This document shows positions 50,606 to 59,488 of a DNA stretch of 64,000 nt, piece by piece. Made by a program: the position numbers and the translations under genes. The first letter of the stretch is position 1. Each line of letters begins with the position of its first letter. Origin of the DNA: Halomonas sp. GT. Its GTDB lineage: Bacteria > Pseudomonadota > Gammaproteobacteria > Pseudomonadales > Halomonadaceae. The notes beneath the pieces are model-generated. The model was not told the DNA's origin and ran no database searches. It saw nothing but the letters and a program-made list of their open reading frames with translations. The DNA lies in the NCBI RefSeq assembly GCF_002082565.1, contig NZ_CP020562.1, positions 1,736,001 through 1,800,000 of the forward strand, given 5' to 3'.

Positions 50606-50821
50606 TCATTCCGTTTGCTCTTCGGGTATTTTACCAGGTACGCGATAGCGTACTCCGTCTGCGCGTTGCTCTTCGTAACGACGGTTTTCTTCTTCTGGGG
50701 GCACACCAAGCACAGTCTCTTGAGAACCATCCGGCCAAGTGTAAGTTGTGCAGCCAGTCAACGATACTAGACCCACGGCTATTAACCAGAACAACAAAAT
50801 AAATTTACGACATTTGGGCAT
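50606..50821 (-). CDS. Small putative lipoprotein
   Basis: A 71-residue protein with a short hydrophobic N-terminus ending in the lipobox LTGC, so it is probably lipidated and exported. The mature part is short, acidic and rich in Glu/Arg. No family recognised. The ATG at 50821 has GGAG seven bases upstream, better than the in-frame GTG/ATG at 50836/50833. It converges with hrpB. Confidence 0.7.
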   Translation of the reverse strand: MPKCRKFILLFWLIAVGLVSLTGCTTYTWPDGSQETVLGVPPEEENRRYEEQRADGVRYRVPGKIPEEQTE

Positions 50822-50913
50822 ATTAGGCTCCATCACCAGTCCAAAGCTGCTCTCAGTAAAGCGTGCGTAGTGTGAATGTCGCGACAGTAAGCCGCAAGCT
50901 TAATCCCAAATTG

Positions 50914-51273
50914 TTAGATTTCTTCCCAAAGGCTACGTCGAAACTCATGGGAAAGCTTAGATACCTTAGCAAACCGTTCAAGGTTGGCATCGGTAAGTGT
51001 TTTGACCATTTCTTGGTATTGCTCAGTGAGCTCCTTAGCGTTGCAGTTTTCTTTGTTATCAGTCAGGCATAGCGTTAGTTTCTCGCTACTTTTAGCGATA
51101 GCTTGGAAAAGCTCAGCCTCCAGCTGCATGGCCTCCGTCAGGTTCTCAAGCCATGCAATCTGACAACGCACCATTGGCATGGTGCTCAATAGGCAGTAAT
51201 GCTGCCACCAAGTCACGATATCTTGGTTCGTGTCGTAGACAGATGCAGGCTGCTTTTTGCTTGTATGATCCAT
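50914..51273 (-). CDS. Hypothetical helical protein, 119 aa
   Basis: Not recognised. The whole chain reads as amphipathic helices with heptad-like spacing (LENLTEAMQLEAELFQAI, then EMVKTLTDANLERFAKVS), faintly reminiscent of phasin-like granule-binding proteins; that is a guess. It has no signal peptide. AGGAACC precedes the ATG at 51273. It is on the minus strand upstream of the small lipoprotein gene and divergent from the DUF2970/cox region. Confidence 0.65.
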   Translation of the reverse strand: MDHTSKKQPASVYDTNQDIVTWWQHYCLLSTMPMVRCQIAWLENLTEAMQLEAELFQAIAKSSEKLTLCLTDNKENCNAKELTEQYQEMVKTLTDANLERFAKVSKLSHEFRRSLWEEI

Positions 51274-51405
51274 AGTAGGTTCCTATCGAGTTTTTCAATT
51301 TGTGAGGCATTCTTCACAGGTTCTCCTATCTTCAACTATAGCTAAAGCTCTGCAGAAGAGTTGCTCATTTAGGCAACGCGATGCGTGATAACGAGGAGAG
51401 GCTCA

Positions 51406-51579
51406 ATGTGGTCAGTCGTTAAATCAGTACTGTCAGCGCTTTTAGGCGTACAAAATGACCTCAAGCGGCAACAAGATTTTTCTAGCGGTAACCCCGCTGC
51501 CTTTATTGTGGCGGGAATTGTGATCACTCTCGTATTTGTTTTGATCTTGGTAGGGATTGCAGTGATTGCGTCGCGATGA
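51406..51579 (+). CDS. DUF2970 small membrane protein
   Basis: A 57-residue protein with one C-terminal membrane helix (about 34-55). It matches the DUF2970 pattern: SVVKSVLSALLGVQ, then QDF. This family is typically found near cytochrome c oxidase genes, which fits. GAGGAGAGG precedes the ATG at 51406. Its role is unknown. Confidence 0.85.
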   Translation: MWSVVKSVLSALLGVQNDLKRQQDFSSGNPAAFIVAGIVITLVFVLILVGIAVIASR

Positions 51580-51704
51580 AGCGTTGATACACCTCACGAT
51601 AGTTGTTCGTGACGAATGCCACATGTTTTCTATACTGACGTTAATCAATTAATCCTGACCTAATAAAAGGGTTGGTGAGAACAACAATAATAACGGAGGT
51701 CTCT

Positions 51705-52820
51705 ATGCATCTATCGTGGCAATGGCTGCTAACCATTACCAGTGCCTTCAGTATCACTCAAGCTCATGCTAATAGCTGGAATATGCCTGTTGGGGTCACC
51801 GATATCAGCCAAGATATTTTTGGTCTGCATATGGCGATTTTTTGGGTATGCGTGGTGATTGGGGTGATTGTGTTTGGGGTGATGTTTTACTCACTATTTA
51901 AATACAGACACTCAAAAGGGGCAAAAGCAGCGAATTTTCATGAGCATACCTCAGTTGAAGTTCTTTGGACCGCTATTCCTATCCTGATTTTGATTGGAAT
52001 GGCTGTGCCTGCGACCGCGACATTGAAAAATATGTACGATTCTTCAGAAGCTGACCTAGATGTGATGATTACTGGTCAGCAATGGCGCTGGCGCTACGAG
52101 TACCTTGGAGAGGATGTTGCGTTTACCTCAAATATGACTACATCAAGAGCACAAATTCGTGGCGAGGAGGCGAGAGATGAGCACTATTTGTTAGACGTAG
52201 ATGAGCCATTGGTACTACCAATCAATCGTAAAGTGCGCTTTTTAATGACGTCGGATGACGTTATTCATTCTTGGTGGGTGCCTGAATTGGCCGTTAAGCA
52301 GGATACGATTCCTGGGTTTATCAATGAAAATTGGGTGAAAATTAATGAACCAGGCATCTATCGTGGCCAGTGTGCTGAGCTTTGTGGCGTTAACCACGGG
52401 TTTATGCCAGTGGTTGTGCATGCGATGGAAGAAGAAGAGTTCGAAGCATGGTTGGCTGAACGTAAAGAAGCAGCAGAGCAAGAGGCTATGGGGGTTGACC
52501 GAGAGTGGGAGATGGAGGATTTGATGGCGCGGGGAGAGACCGTTTATCAGACTATCTGTTCTTCATGTCACCAAAGCGAGGGCCAGGGGGCACCACCAGC
52601 ATTTCCTGCACTAGCCAACAATAACCAACTGATTAGTGATTTAGATTGGCATATGGATCGAATCATTAACGGTGTTTCTGGCGCTGCTATGCCGGCGTTC
52701 CGCAGTACGTTAAATCCTGTCGAAATAGCCGCTGTTGTTACTTATACCCGTAATGCTTGGGGGAATGAGACAGGCGATGTGGTGCAGCCAGCTGCGGTGG
52801 CCGAACGTATTGCACAATAA
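51705..52820 (+). CDS. coxB: Cytochrome c oxidase subunit II with fused cytochrome c domain
   Basis: CuA-bearing subunit that takes electrons from cytochrome c. The 371 residues include a signal peptide, two membrane helices (about 42-65 and 84-106), the cupredoxin domain with the CuA ligands (HSWWVPEL, then GQCAELCGVNHGFM), and a C-terminal cytochrome c domain whose haem motif CSSCH is at 285-289. The fusion makes the enzyme caa3-like. CGGAGG precedes the ATG at 51705. It heads coxB-coxA-cox11-coxC. Confidence 0.95.
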   Translation: MHLSWQWLLTITSAFSITQAHANSWNMPVGVTDISQDIFGLHMAIFWVCVVIGVIVFGVMFYSLFKYRHSKGAKAANFHEHTSVEVLWTAIPILILIGMAVPATATLKNMYDSSEADLDVMITGQQWRWRYEYLGEDVAFTSNMTTSRAQIRGEEARDEHYLLDVDEPLVLPINRKVRFLMTSDDVIHSWWVPELAVKQDTIPGFINENWVKINEPGIYRGQCAELCGVNHGFMPVVVHAMEEEEFEAWLAERKEAAEQEAMGVDREWEMEDLMARGETVYQTICSSCHQSEGQGAPPAFPALANNNQLISDLDWHMDRIINGVSGAAMPAFRSTLNPVEIAAVVTYTRNAWGNETGDVVQPAAVAERIAQ

Positions 52821-52859
52821 TTTAAGGTACTAACAACAATAAATCAGGCGGAGATGCTC

Positions 52860-54503
52860 ATGGCGCCCAAACTACCTCCTCAACACTCGCTGCAACATAG
52901 CTCTACTGCAGCGGCTGGCGGTCATTCTCATCACGACCATGCGGCTCAGCCCAAAGGAATACTGCGCTGGGTTTTGACGACCAACCATAAAGAAATTGGT
53001 TCTCTGTACCTGATTTTTTCGCTCACCATGTTTTTTGTTGGAGGCATATTTGCCTTAGTAGTGAGAGCCGAGCTATTTCAACCTGGTTTACAGCTCATAG
53101 AGCCAGAATTTTTCAATCAAATGACCACCATGCATGGGTTAATAATGGTGTTTGCTGCGGTGATGCCAGCGTTTACAGGGCTAGCCAACTGGATGATTCC
53201 GCTTCAGATTGGCGCGCCGGATATGGCGCTACCCAGGCTCAATAACTTTAGTTTCTGGCTGCTTCCGGTGGCATTCACACTGCTACTTTCTACCCTATTA
53301 ATGCCGGGCGGAGGGCCGAATTTTGGCTGGACATTTTATGCGCCGTTATCGACGACTTACGCACCTGCCTCCACAACATTTTTTATTTTAGCCCTACATA
53401 TTGCAGGCATTAGCTCGATTCTCGGGGCTATAAATATTATTGCGACCATTCTGAATATGCGCGCACCAGGAATGCGCATGATGGATATGCCGCTGTTCGT
53501 ATGGACATGGTTAATTACGGCTTTTCTATTGATCGCGGTAATGCCTGTACTAGCGGGTGTTATTACCATGATGCTGATGGATATTAACTTCGGTACCAGT
53601 TTCTTTGACGCCGCGGGTGGTGGCGACCCAGTGCTTTTCCAGCACTTATTTTGGTTCTTTGGTCATCCTGAAGTTTACATCATGATTTTGCCAGCTTTTG
53701 GTATTGTCTCTGCCATTATTCCCACGTTCGCGCGTAAGCCTTTGTTTGGATATGCTTCTATGGTGTATGCCACGGCAGCTATCGCGCTGCTGTCTTTTTT
53801 AGTGTGGGCACACCATATGTTTATCGTCGGTCTTCCGCTAACAGCGGAGCTGTTTTTCATGTATTCAACCATGCTGATCGCCGTGCCGACAGGCGTGAAA
53901 GTGTTTAACTGGGTGACCACGCTGTTTCGTGGCTCGATTAGCTTTGAGCCGCCTATGCTGTTCGCTTTGGCTTTTGTCGTTCTATTCACCATCGGCGGTT
54001 TTTCAGGACTGATGTTGGCAATTGCACCTGCGGATTTCCAATACCACGATACTTACTTTGTTGTGGCACATTTTCATTATGTGTTAGTACCAGGCGCTAT
54101 TTTTGCCATTATGGCTGGTGTCTACTATTGGTTACCCAAATGGACAGGCTATTATCCTAACGAGCGCCTTGCTCAATGCCACTTCTGGTGCTCTATTATT
54201 GGCGTTAATCTAACGTTTTTCCCCATGCATTTCGCAGGCTTGGCGGGCATGCCAAGGCGTATTCCCGACTATGCGTTACAGTTTGCGGATTTCAATTTAC
54301 TTTCCAGCATTGGAGCTTTCTTTTTTGGCGCGTCGCAGCTGATTTTTGTATTGGTTGTGGTGATGTGTGTGAGGGGAGGAAAAAAAGCGCCTGCAAAAGC
54401 TTGGGAAGGGGCAGAAGACCTTGAGTGGAGTGTCCCTAGTCCGGCACCGCTGCACACCTTTGAGACACCACCTGTATTTAACCGTACTCATCACCATGAC
54501 TAA
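52860..54503 (+). CDS. coxA: Cytochrome c oxidase subunit I
   Basis: Catalytic haem a/a3-CuB subunit of the proton-pumping aa3-type oxidase. The 547 residues span 12 helices. Haem and CuB ligands are recognisable in TMHGLIM, GHPEVYI (His-Tyr crosslink), WAHHMF and VAHFHYVL. A His-rich N-terminal tail ([10 protein letters not shown]) precedes the core. ATG 52860 sits 6 bases after GGCGGAG; the ATG at 52854 is too close to it. Confidence 0.97.
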   Translation: MAPKLPPQHSLQHSSTAAAGGHSHHDHAAQPKGILRWVLTTNHKEIGSLYLIFSLTMFFVGGIFALVVRAELFQPGLQLIEPEFFNQMTTMHGLIMVFAAVMPAFTGLANWMIPLQIGAPDMALPRLNNFSFWLLPVAFTLLLSTLLMPGGGPNFGWTFYAPLSTTYAPASTTFFILALHIAGISSILGAINIIATILNMRAPGMRMMDMPLFVWTWLITAFLLIAVMPVLAGVITMMLMDINFGTSFFDAAGGGDPVLFQHLFWFFGHPEVYIMILPAFGIVSAIIPTFARKPLFGYASMVYATAAIALLSFLVWAHHMFIVGLPLTAELFFMYSTMLIAVPTGVKVFNWVTTLFRGSISFEPPMLFALAFVVLFTIGGFSGLMLAIAPADFQYHDTYFVVAHFHYVLVPGAIFAIMAGVYYWLPKWTGYYPNERLAQCHFWCSIIGVNLTFFPMHFAGLAGMPRRIPDYALQFADFNLLSSIGAFFFGASQLIFVLVVVMCVRGGKKAPAKAWEGAEDLEWSVPSPAPLHTFETPPVFNRTHHHD

Positions 54504-54538
54504 TTAGCTGTCCACCAGCAAATGGTCTAGGGGGATAT

Positions 54539-55129
54539 ATGGCAGTAAATAATACGGTGCAATCAGTTGGGGTAAAACGAACGGTCATCCGTACGGTGGC
54601 AGCGCTAATTGGGATGTTTGCCTTCGCATTTGCGCTCGTCCCTCTTTACGACGTGTTTTGTCGTGTGACGGGTCTTAATGGCAAAGTGGATACTACGGCT
54701 AAAGCCATTATTCATGAAGAAGTTGACCAGTCCCGCTACATCACCGTGCAGTTCATCACTCGAGGCAGCGCGGGTTTACCATGGCGAATGAGCGTCGAAA
54801 ACCGCCAAATGCGTGTGCATCCAGGCCAAACAGCTGAAGTTGATTTTACGTTTACCAACAACAGTCATGTCGAGAGTTGGGGGCGGGCTGTACCTAGCGT
54901 TTCTCCTTCAAGCGCTACGACGCATTTAAGAAAAGTAAGCTGTTTCTGTTTCCAAGAGCAGCAGCTCCAGGGGGGAGAACGCTTGACGATTCCTCTGATA
55001 TTTCAGCTGGCGCGTGACCTTCCTGAAGATATCAATACGATAACGCTCGTGTATACCTTGTATCCAGTTCATCACTTAGTAAAAGACATCTCAAAGAATG
55101 ACAACAAAACGATAGGGGATTCGATATGA
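54539..55129 (+). CDS. ctaG: Cytochrome c oxidase assembly protein Cox11/CtaG
   Basis: Membrane-anchored copper chaperone that builds the CuB site of subunit I. The 196 residues have one N-terminal helix (about 16-36), the PLYDVFCRVTGLNG motif and the copper-binding CFCFQEQ. Its stop overlaps the coxC start by 4 bases (ATGA). Confidence 0.95.
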   Translation: MAVNNTVQSVGVKRTVIRTVAALIGMFAFAFALVPLYDVFCRVTGLNGKVDTTAKAIIHEEVDQSRYITVQFITRGSAGLPWRMSVENRQMRVHPGQTAEVDFTFTNNSHVESWGRAVPSVSPSSATTHLRKVSCFCFQEQQLQGGERLTIPLIFQLARDLPEDINTITLVYTLYPVHHLVKDISKNDNKTIGDSI

Positions 55130-55983
55130 GTGGCGGCTACTATGTTCCAGCAACGAGTCGATGGCCCATTCTAGGTTCGCTAGCGCTCGGGGCTATGATG
55201 GTGGGTACAGGAATCAAGCTTGTGTACGACACGGGCACCCCGATCATGTTAATCGGTATGGCTTGTGTAATTACAGTCATGGGGCTTTGGTTCAGAGATG
55301 TTATTCACGAGTCAATGAGCGGATTGTACGATGCTCAGATGGATCGTTCGTTCCGTTGGGGGATGGGCTGGTTTATTTTCTCTGAAGTAATGTTTTTTGC
55401 TGCTTTCTTTGGTGCGCTGTTCTACGTTAGAACGTTCGCTATACCTTGGTTGGGTGGTGAGGGGGCAAAAGGTGTTTCTGCGTTGTTATGGCCGGAATTT
55501 GTCGCCCAGTGGCCGTTATTAAATCCTCCAGATTCATCAGTGGCTGGCCCGGATAGTGTCTTAAGCCCATGGCAATTGCCGCTCGTCAATACACTGATTT
55601 TGGTAACTTCGAGCATTACATTGACGGTCGCACATGAAGCCTTGAAGTTAGGCGAGCGTAAGACGTGCAGAAATTGGCTGGCAGGTACCGTATTGCTGGG
55701 CTGCTGTTTTATTGTGATTCAGGGTGTCGAATATTATGAAGCCTATAACCATTATGGCATTACGCTTGAGGCAGGAATCTTCGGCGCTACTTTCTTTATT
55801 CTAACGGGCTTTCATGGCGTTCATGTCATTATAGGTACGCTAATTTTAGCCAGTATGCTGCTTCGTATACATAAAGGGCACTTTGCCCAAGATCATCATT
55901 TTGGTTTTGAAGCATCTTGTTGGTATTGGCATTTTGTAGACGTTGTATGGGTTGGATTATTTATTTTTGTATACGTTTTCTAA
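55126..55983 (+). CDS. coxC: Cytochrome c oxidase subunit III
   Basis: The 285 residues form seven membrane helices without redox centres. Family motifs include WFRDVIHES, MGWFIFSEVMFF and the C-terminal GFHGVHVIIG and ASCWYWHFVDVVWVGLF. It is translationally coupled to cox11. The small DUF2909 gene on the other strand ends 4 bp after its stop. Confidence 0.96.
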   Translation: MSGGYYVPATSRWPILGSLALGAMMVGTGIKLVYDTGTPIMLIGMACVITVMGLWFRDVIHESMSGLYDAQMDRSFRWGMGWFIFSEVMFFAAFFGALFYVRTFAIPWLGGEGAKGVSALLWPEFVAQWPLLNPPDSSVAGPDSVLSPWQLPLVNTLILVTSSITLTVAHEALKLGERKTCRNWLAGTVLLGCCFIVIQGVEYYEAYNHYGITLEAGIFGATFFILTGFHGVHVIIGTLILASMLLRIHKGHFAQDHHFGFEASCWYWHFVDVVWVGLFIFVYVF

Positions 55984-55987
55984 TCAA

Positions 55988-56179
55988 TTAGCCTAAATCT
56001 CCTGACCAGAAGCCAAACACTAACAAGGCCATGAGTAGGCATGTTAACCCAATGCGCCATTTAAGGGATGCTAGTAGACGTCGCGAGTTGCTGTCGTCCT
56101 TTAATAAAAAACCTGCGCCGGCCGCTAAGCTAGCGACTATTCCAATAAAAACTAGGCCAATGAGCAGTTTTAACCACAT
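55988..56179 (-). CDS. Twin transmembrane protein (DUF2909)
   Basis: A 63-residue protein with two helices (about 4-24 and 42-58) joined by a basic loop KDDSNSRRLL. This is the small protein family regularly found beside cox11/coxC and surf1 in gammaproteobacteria. Its role is unknown, presumably oxidase-related. AGAGG precedes the ATG at 56179. The start region lies against surf1 on the opposite strand; with the alternative surf1 start at 56178 the two start codons would share one CATG. Confidence 0.85.
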   Translation of the reverse strand: MWLKLLIGLVFIGIVASLAAGAGFLLKDDSNSRRLLASLKWRIGLTCLLMALLVFGFWSGDLG

Positions 56180-56873
56180 GACGAAAACCTCTTTTGGGAC
56201 GCAGCGTCTATACGTCTGGTGTGTGTTTTGGGGCGTATTAGTTTCACTAGGTATCTTCCTAGGACTATGGCAGTGGGAGCGTGCTGCTGACAAGCGAGTT
56301 TTGTTAGCAGCTCGTGAGGCAGCGCCTTTGGTTAAATCGCCTACTGCAATGCCAGAAGAGGGGGCTGAGCTGCATTTGAAAGGAGAATACCTCGCTAACC
56401 ACACTCTTTATCTCGATAATCGAATTGTAGACGGGCGCCTGGGCGTTGCTGTGTTAACGCCATTCCGAGACAATTTTGATCAGTTGTGGCTTATTCAGCG
56501 AGGGTTTATTGAAACAGGGACGAGTAGAGCGGCGCCTCAAGCAGATACTCCAGAGGGTAGCGTAACCATTTCAGGAGAGTGGCAGGTCGCGCACGCTGGC
56601 GGGCCGCTATATGGCAAAAACAAGGAAGGGGTAAGACTGCAGCAGATAAGTTTAACCCCGTGGGAATCAACATTGCCGACCTTCACTTACACCGGCTGGC
56701 TTCATGCTGAGCAGGGAGAGGGGGTGTTTACGCCCTGGTGGGAAGCTAGCGTGATGCCTCCTAGTCGCCATCTTGGCTACGCTTTTCAATGGTGGGGGTT
56801 AGCGCTTGCGGCGACAGTAGTCATGGTGTTGGGGGGGCGTCGCCTGCGTAAAGATAGTCTTACAGATGATTGA
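56160..56873 (+). CDS. SURF1 family cytochrome oxidase assembly protein
   Basis: Inner-membrane assembly factor for haem a insertion. The 237 residues have an N-terminal and a C-terminal helix around a periplasmic domain. Motifs: LGLWQWERAADK, FRDNFDQLWLIQRGFI, and a C-terminal HLGYAFQWWGLALA. ATG 56160 is preferred; ATG 56178 is an alternative. A longer frame back to 56031 would lie over the antisense DUF2909 gene and lacks similarity. Confidence 0.9.
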   Translation: MSSFNHMTKTSFGTQRLYVWCVFWGVLVSLGIFLGLWQWERAADKRVLLAAREAAPLVKSPTAMPEEGAELHLKGEYLANHTLYLDNRIVDGRLGVAVLTPFRDNFDQLWLIQRGFIETGTSRAAPQADTPEGSVTISGEWQVAHAGGPLYGKNKEGVRLQQISLTPWESTLPTFTYTGWLHAEQGEGVFTPWWEASVMPPSRHLGYAFQWWGLALAATVVMVLGGRRLRKDSLTDD

Positions 56874-56882
56874 GGGGAATGC

Positions 56883-57389
56883 ATGGAACAACGCCAGCCA
56901 GTTCGTTATCCGCGGGTTAAACTGCTGCTTATATTTGCAGCATTCGCTGCGCCTATTGTTACTGCGTGGACGATGTTGACATGGCAAATAGGCATACCTG
57001 GTGATGATACTGCCCATGGTCAAGTGCATGTCAGCGTACCATTACTAGATGATTGGCCGTTGAGTGCTCAACCTGAAAAAAGTGATGCATGGACACTAGT
57101 ATTTGATTGTACTTCTCTCTGTGACGAGCGCATGGATGAATTGTGGCGGCTGCATCGAGCGTTGGGTCGAGAAGCTCCACGGTTAGAGCGACTACGGATA
57201 GGCGGTAGTGCCCAAGAGCTTCCCGGTGAAACGGTTAATCGTTGGTTAGTAGAACCTGCATGGCGAGAAGAAAATAGCGTATGGCTGATGGATCCTTTCG
57301 GTAGGCCCGCGTTGTCATTTAACAATGCAGTGCCTGCAGCTGATATTCTCGATGATATACGTCACTTATTTAAGGTCAATCCGCTGTAG
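56883..57389 (+). CDS. Membrane-anchored protein with CxxxC motif, oxidase-cluster associated
   Basis: A 168-residue protein with one N-terminal helix (about 12-32) and a soluble periplasmic part. The segment LVFDCTSLCDERM sets two Cys in a CxxxC spacing, as in SCO-type copper chaperones with a thioredoxin fold. The overall layout fits the unnamed protein often found between surf1 and haem A synthase. A clear copper-binding His was not identified, so SCO activity is only a guess. It starts 9 bp after surf1. Confidence 0.72.
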   Translation: MEQRQPVRYPRVKLLLIFAAFAAPIVTAWTMLTWQIGIPGDDTAHGQVHVSVPLLDDWPLSAQPEKSDAWTLVFDCTSLCDERMDELWRLHRALGREAPRLERLRIGGSAQELPGETVNRWLVEPAWREENSVWLMDPFGRPALSFNNAVPAADILDDIRHLFKVNPL

Positions 57390-57444
57390 CGAAGCATATA
57401 TCGTTACTCTGCATGCTCGACCTTTTAGGTCGTAAGGAAGCAAC

Positions 57445-58548
57445 GTGCCACATTCTACTGAGCGGCGTTTACAATGGCTGAAGCGTTTAACCTTGGTCGG
57501 CACTGTGCTGACAGCGTTAGTGATTCTAGTTGGTGCATGGACACGCTTAGTTGACGCTGGGTTGGGGTGCCCGGACTGGCCGGGGTGCTATGGGCGGTTG
57601 TTAGTCCCTGATGCTGAGCATGCTGCTCTACGTCATCCCGATGTACCTCTAGAGCCTTTTAAAGCATGGGTGGAAATGGCTCATCGGTATGTAGCAAGTT
57701 TTTTAGGGCTTATTGTTCTAAGCGTAGTGGCGCTAGGTTTTTCATTGCGCAAGCGTTCAGGGTTTCCATGGAAAGTAAGTATTGCCTTGCTCGTTGTTAT
57801 TCTACTTCAAGGCGCGTTTGGCGCCTTTACAGTTACTCTCAAACTCTGGCCACAAGTCGTTACTCTGCATTTGTTGGGTGGGTTAAGTGTACTTATGTTG
57901 TTTTTTTGGGTGCATTTGCGAGTTCGCTTTGCCTTAACGCGTTATACGCCTTCTGATAACAATTCTGTTTCTTCGTCCACAAACTATGTTTATTCATGTA
58001 AGAAGATTAATTTGCTCTGGTTAATAGGCGTGTCGGTATTAATTTTGCAACTTGCATTAGGTGGCTGGGTGACCAGCAACTATGCAGGCATCGCCTGCCA
58101 AGGGTTTCCGACCTGCAATACGCAGTGGTGGCCTGAAATGGATATAAGTGAAGGCTTTCATCTGACACAAACTGTCGGCCCTAATTATTTACATGGTCAG
58201 CTGCATGCCGATGCACGTACTGCAATTCACGTTATGCATCGTATTGGAGCGCTTTTACTCGGAATTGTCTTGTTAGCGCTATGGTGGCGATATCGTACGG
58301 CTGCGTCTGTTGGGCGAGCGCTCACCTTGGTGATAATTACTTATTTTGCCCAAGTCGCGCTTGGTATTGCTAATGTATTGTTGTGGCTTCCTCTATGGCT
58401 GGCTCTGTTACATACCGCTGGAGCGGTTGCCTTGACCTTGAGTATGGGGTGGGCTGTCTGGTGCTGGAAATATTCTTCTAATCAACATCTTACTAATGTG
58501 AATGATCTACAGTCATCTCAGGCTTTCTTGACGTACGGTGGTAGCTAG
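57445..58548 (+). CDS. ctaA: Haem A synthase (Cox15/CtaA)
   Basis: Oxidises the C8 methyl of haem O to give haem A for the aa3 oxidase. The 367 residues form eight helices in two halves. The pattern LVDAGLGCPDWPGCYG in the first loop and ACQGFPTCNTQW in the second mark the Cys pairs; conserved His residues lie in EMAHRYVA and HVMHRIGA. The start is GTG 57445 with AAGGAAG upstream. The haem O synthase gene ctaB, which often follows, is not here. Confidence 0.94.
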   Translation: MPHSTERRLQWLKRLTLVGTVLTALVILVGAWTRLVDAGLGCPDWPGCYGRLLVPDAEHAALRHPDVPLEPFKAWVEMAHRYVASFLGLIVLSVVALGFSLRKRSGFPWKVSIALLVVILLQGAFGAFTVTLKLWPQVVTLHLLGGLSVLMLFFWVHLRVRFALTRYTPSDNNSVSSSTNYVYSCKKINLLWLIGVSVLILQLALGGWVTSNYAGIACQGFPTCNTQWWPEMDISEGFHLTQTVGPNYLHGQLHADARTAIHVMHRIGALLLGIVLLALWWRYRTAASVGRALTLVIITYFAQVALGIANVLLWLPLWLALLHTAGAVALTLSMGWAVWCWKYSSNQHLTNVNDLQSSQAFLTYGGS

Positions 58549-58729
58549 AGGTTTTGCTTCGTCAAAAACAATAATGGTTACCACGGAGTGAATAACGAAA
58601 AACGTTGCTGTGTAATCCTTGGCTTTGTGCGGAAGCATAGGTGAAGAAACAGTGAAAGTGGTTTCATTGGGTGGATAGGGTGTACAATTATCGTCAAGCT
58701 TTCTATCTTTCCGTTAAGAAAGGAGCGTT

Positions 58730-59197
58730 ATGAGTTCCATAGGAGCGTTGTTATTATTCATCGTTGCAATTGCTGTCATTGCAGCCCTTGGTTTTTATGC
58801 CTATAAACTTCGCCAAGAGGTTAAACGCCGAGAAGCATTTCGGATGGACGAGGAGCGTCGTGCCCATCAAAATAGCCTGGAAAATCTTGATTTTGTCGTT
58901 AGCGCGCTTGTGCAAGAGCAAGTCGACATTACAGAAGGGTCTTGGCGATGCAAAGTGTTGCTTGAGATTATCGATCCTAGCCTAACAGAGCGTCCAGACT
59001 TTCAGGCGTTTGCAGAGGTGTACAATCGTACTCGGCACTTAAAAACGCACTCTGCACGTAAGCAATTGACGCCACGAGAGCGAATGCAAGAAGATAAAGA
59101 GCGTATTGCTGTTGAGGACGAAATGCGTCCTGCCGTACTTGAGGCAGCAAAAAAGGTAATCGTCTGGAGGTCCAAAGGGTCAATTGGTCTTCATTAA
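58730..59197 (+). CDS. DUF2489 domain-containing membrane protein
   Basis: A 155-residue protein with one N-terminal helix (about 5-25) and a charged, helical cytoplasmic part (VSALVQEQVDITEGSWRCKV). It fits the DUF2489 family; no function is known. AAGGAG precedes the ATG at 58730. It stands 181 bp after ctaA and is probably a separate transcript. Confidence 0.82.
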   Translation: MSSIGALLLFIVAIAVIAALGFYAYKLRQEVKRREAFRMDEERRAHQNSLENLDFVVSALVQEQVDITEGSWRCKVLLEIIDPSLTERPDFQAFAEVYNRTRHLKTHSARKQLTPRERMQEDKERIAVEDEMRPAVLEAAKKVIVWRSKGSIGLH

Positions 59198-59245
59198 CCT
59201 TGTTTAACGAGCATAGGGGACTATAAATACGATAACCTATGTTTT

Positions 59246-59268
59246 TTGACGCTTATTGCGTCAATTTT
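59246..59268 (+). terminator. Small palindrome followed by a T run
   Basis: TTGACGC/GCGTCAA (7-bp stem, TTATT loop) is followed by TTTT, 49 bp past the DUF2489 stop. It could terminate that gene. It also overlaps TTGACG, a possible -35 hexamer with TATGCT 19 bases on (59271-59276), so an operator role for the OmpA-family gene is an alternative. Confidence 0.4.
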
Positions 59269-59488
59269 GCTATGCTGAAAATGTCGGTATTGGCAAGAAG
59301 TTGATATCTCGGCATTGTTGCCTTCTCGTGATTAAACGTTAATCATAGGCAAACGTTCAGCCTTATGGTGAAAGTACGCTATTGCCATGGTGCTGAGCAG
59401 CGAAAAATGGATGCTCTCGCAAATAAGAAGCATTGGGATAGATTTGGTCTTATGACCATGTCAGCATTGGATCAAGAAGGAGTCTTGC

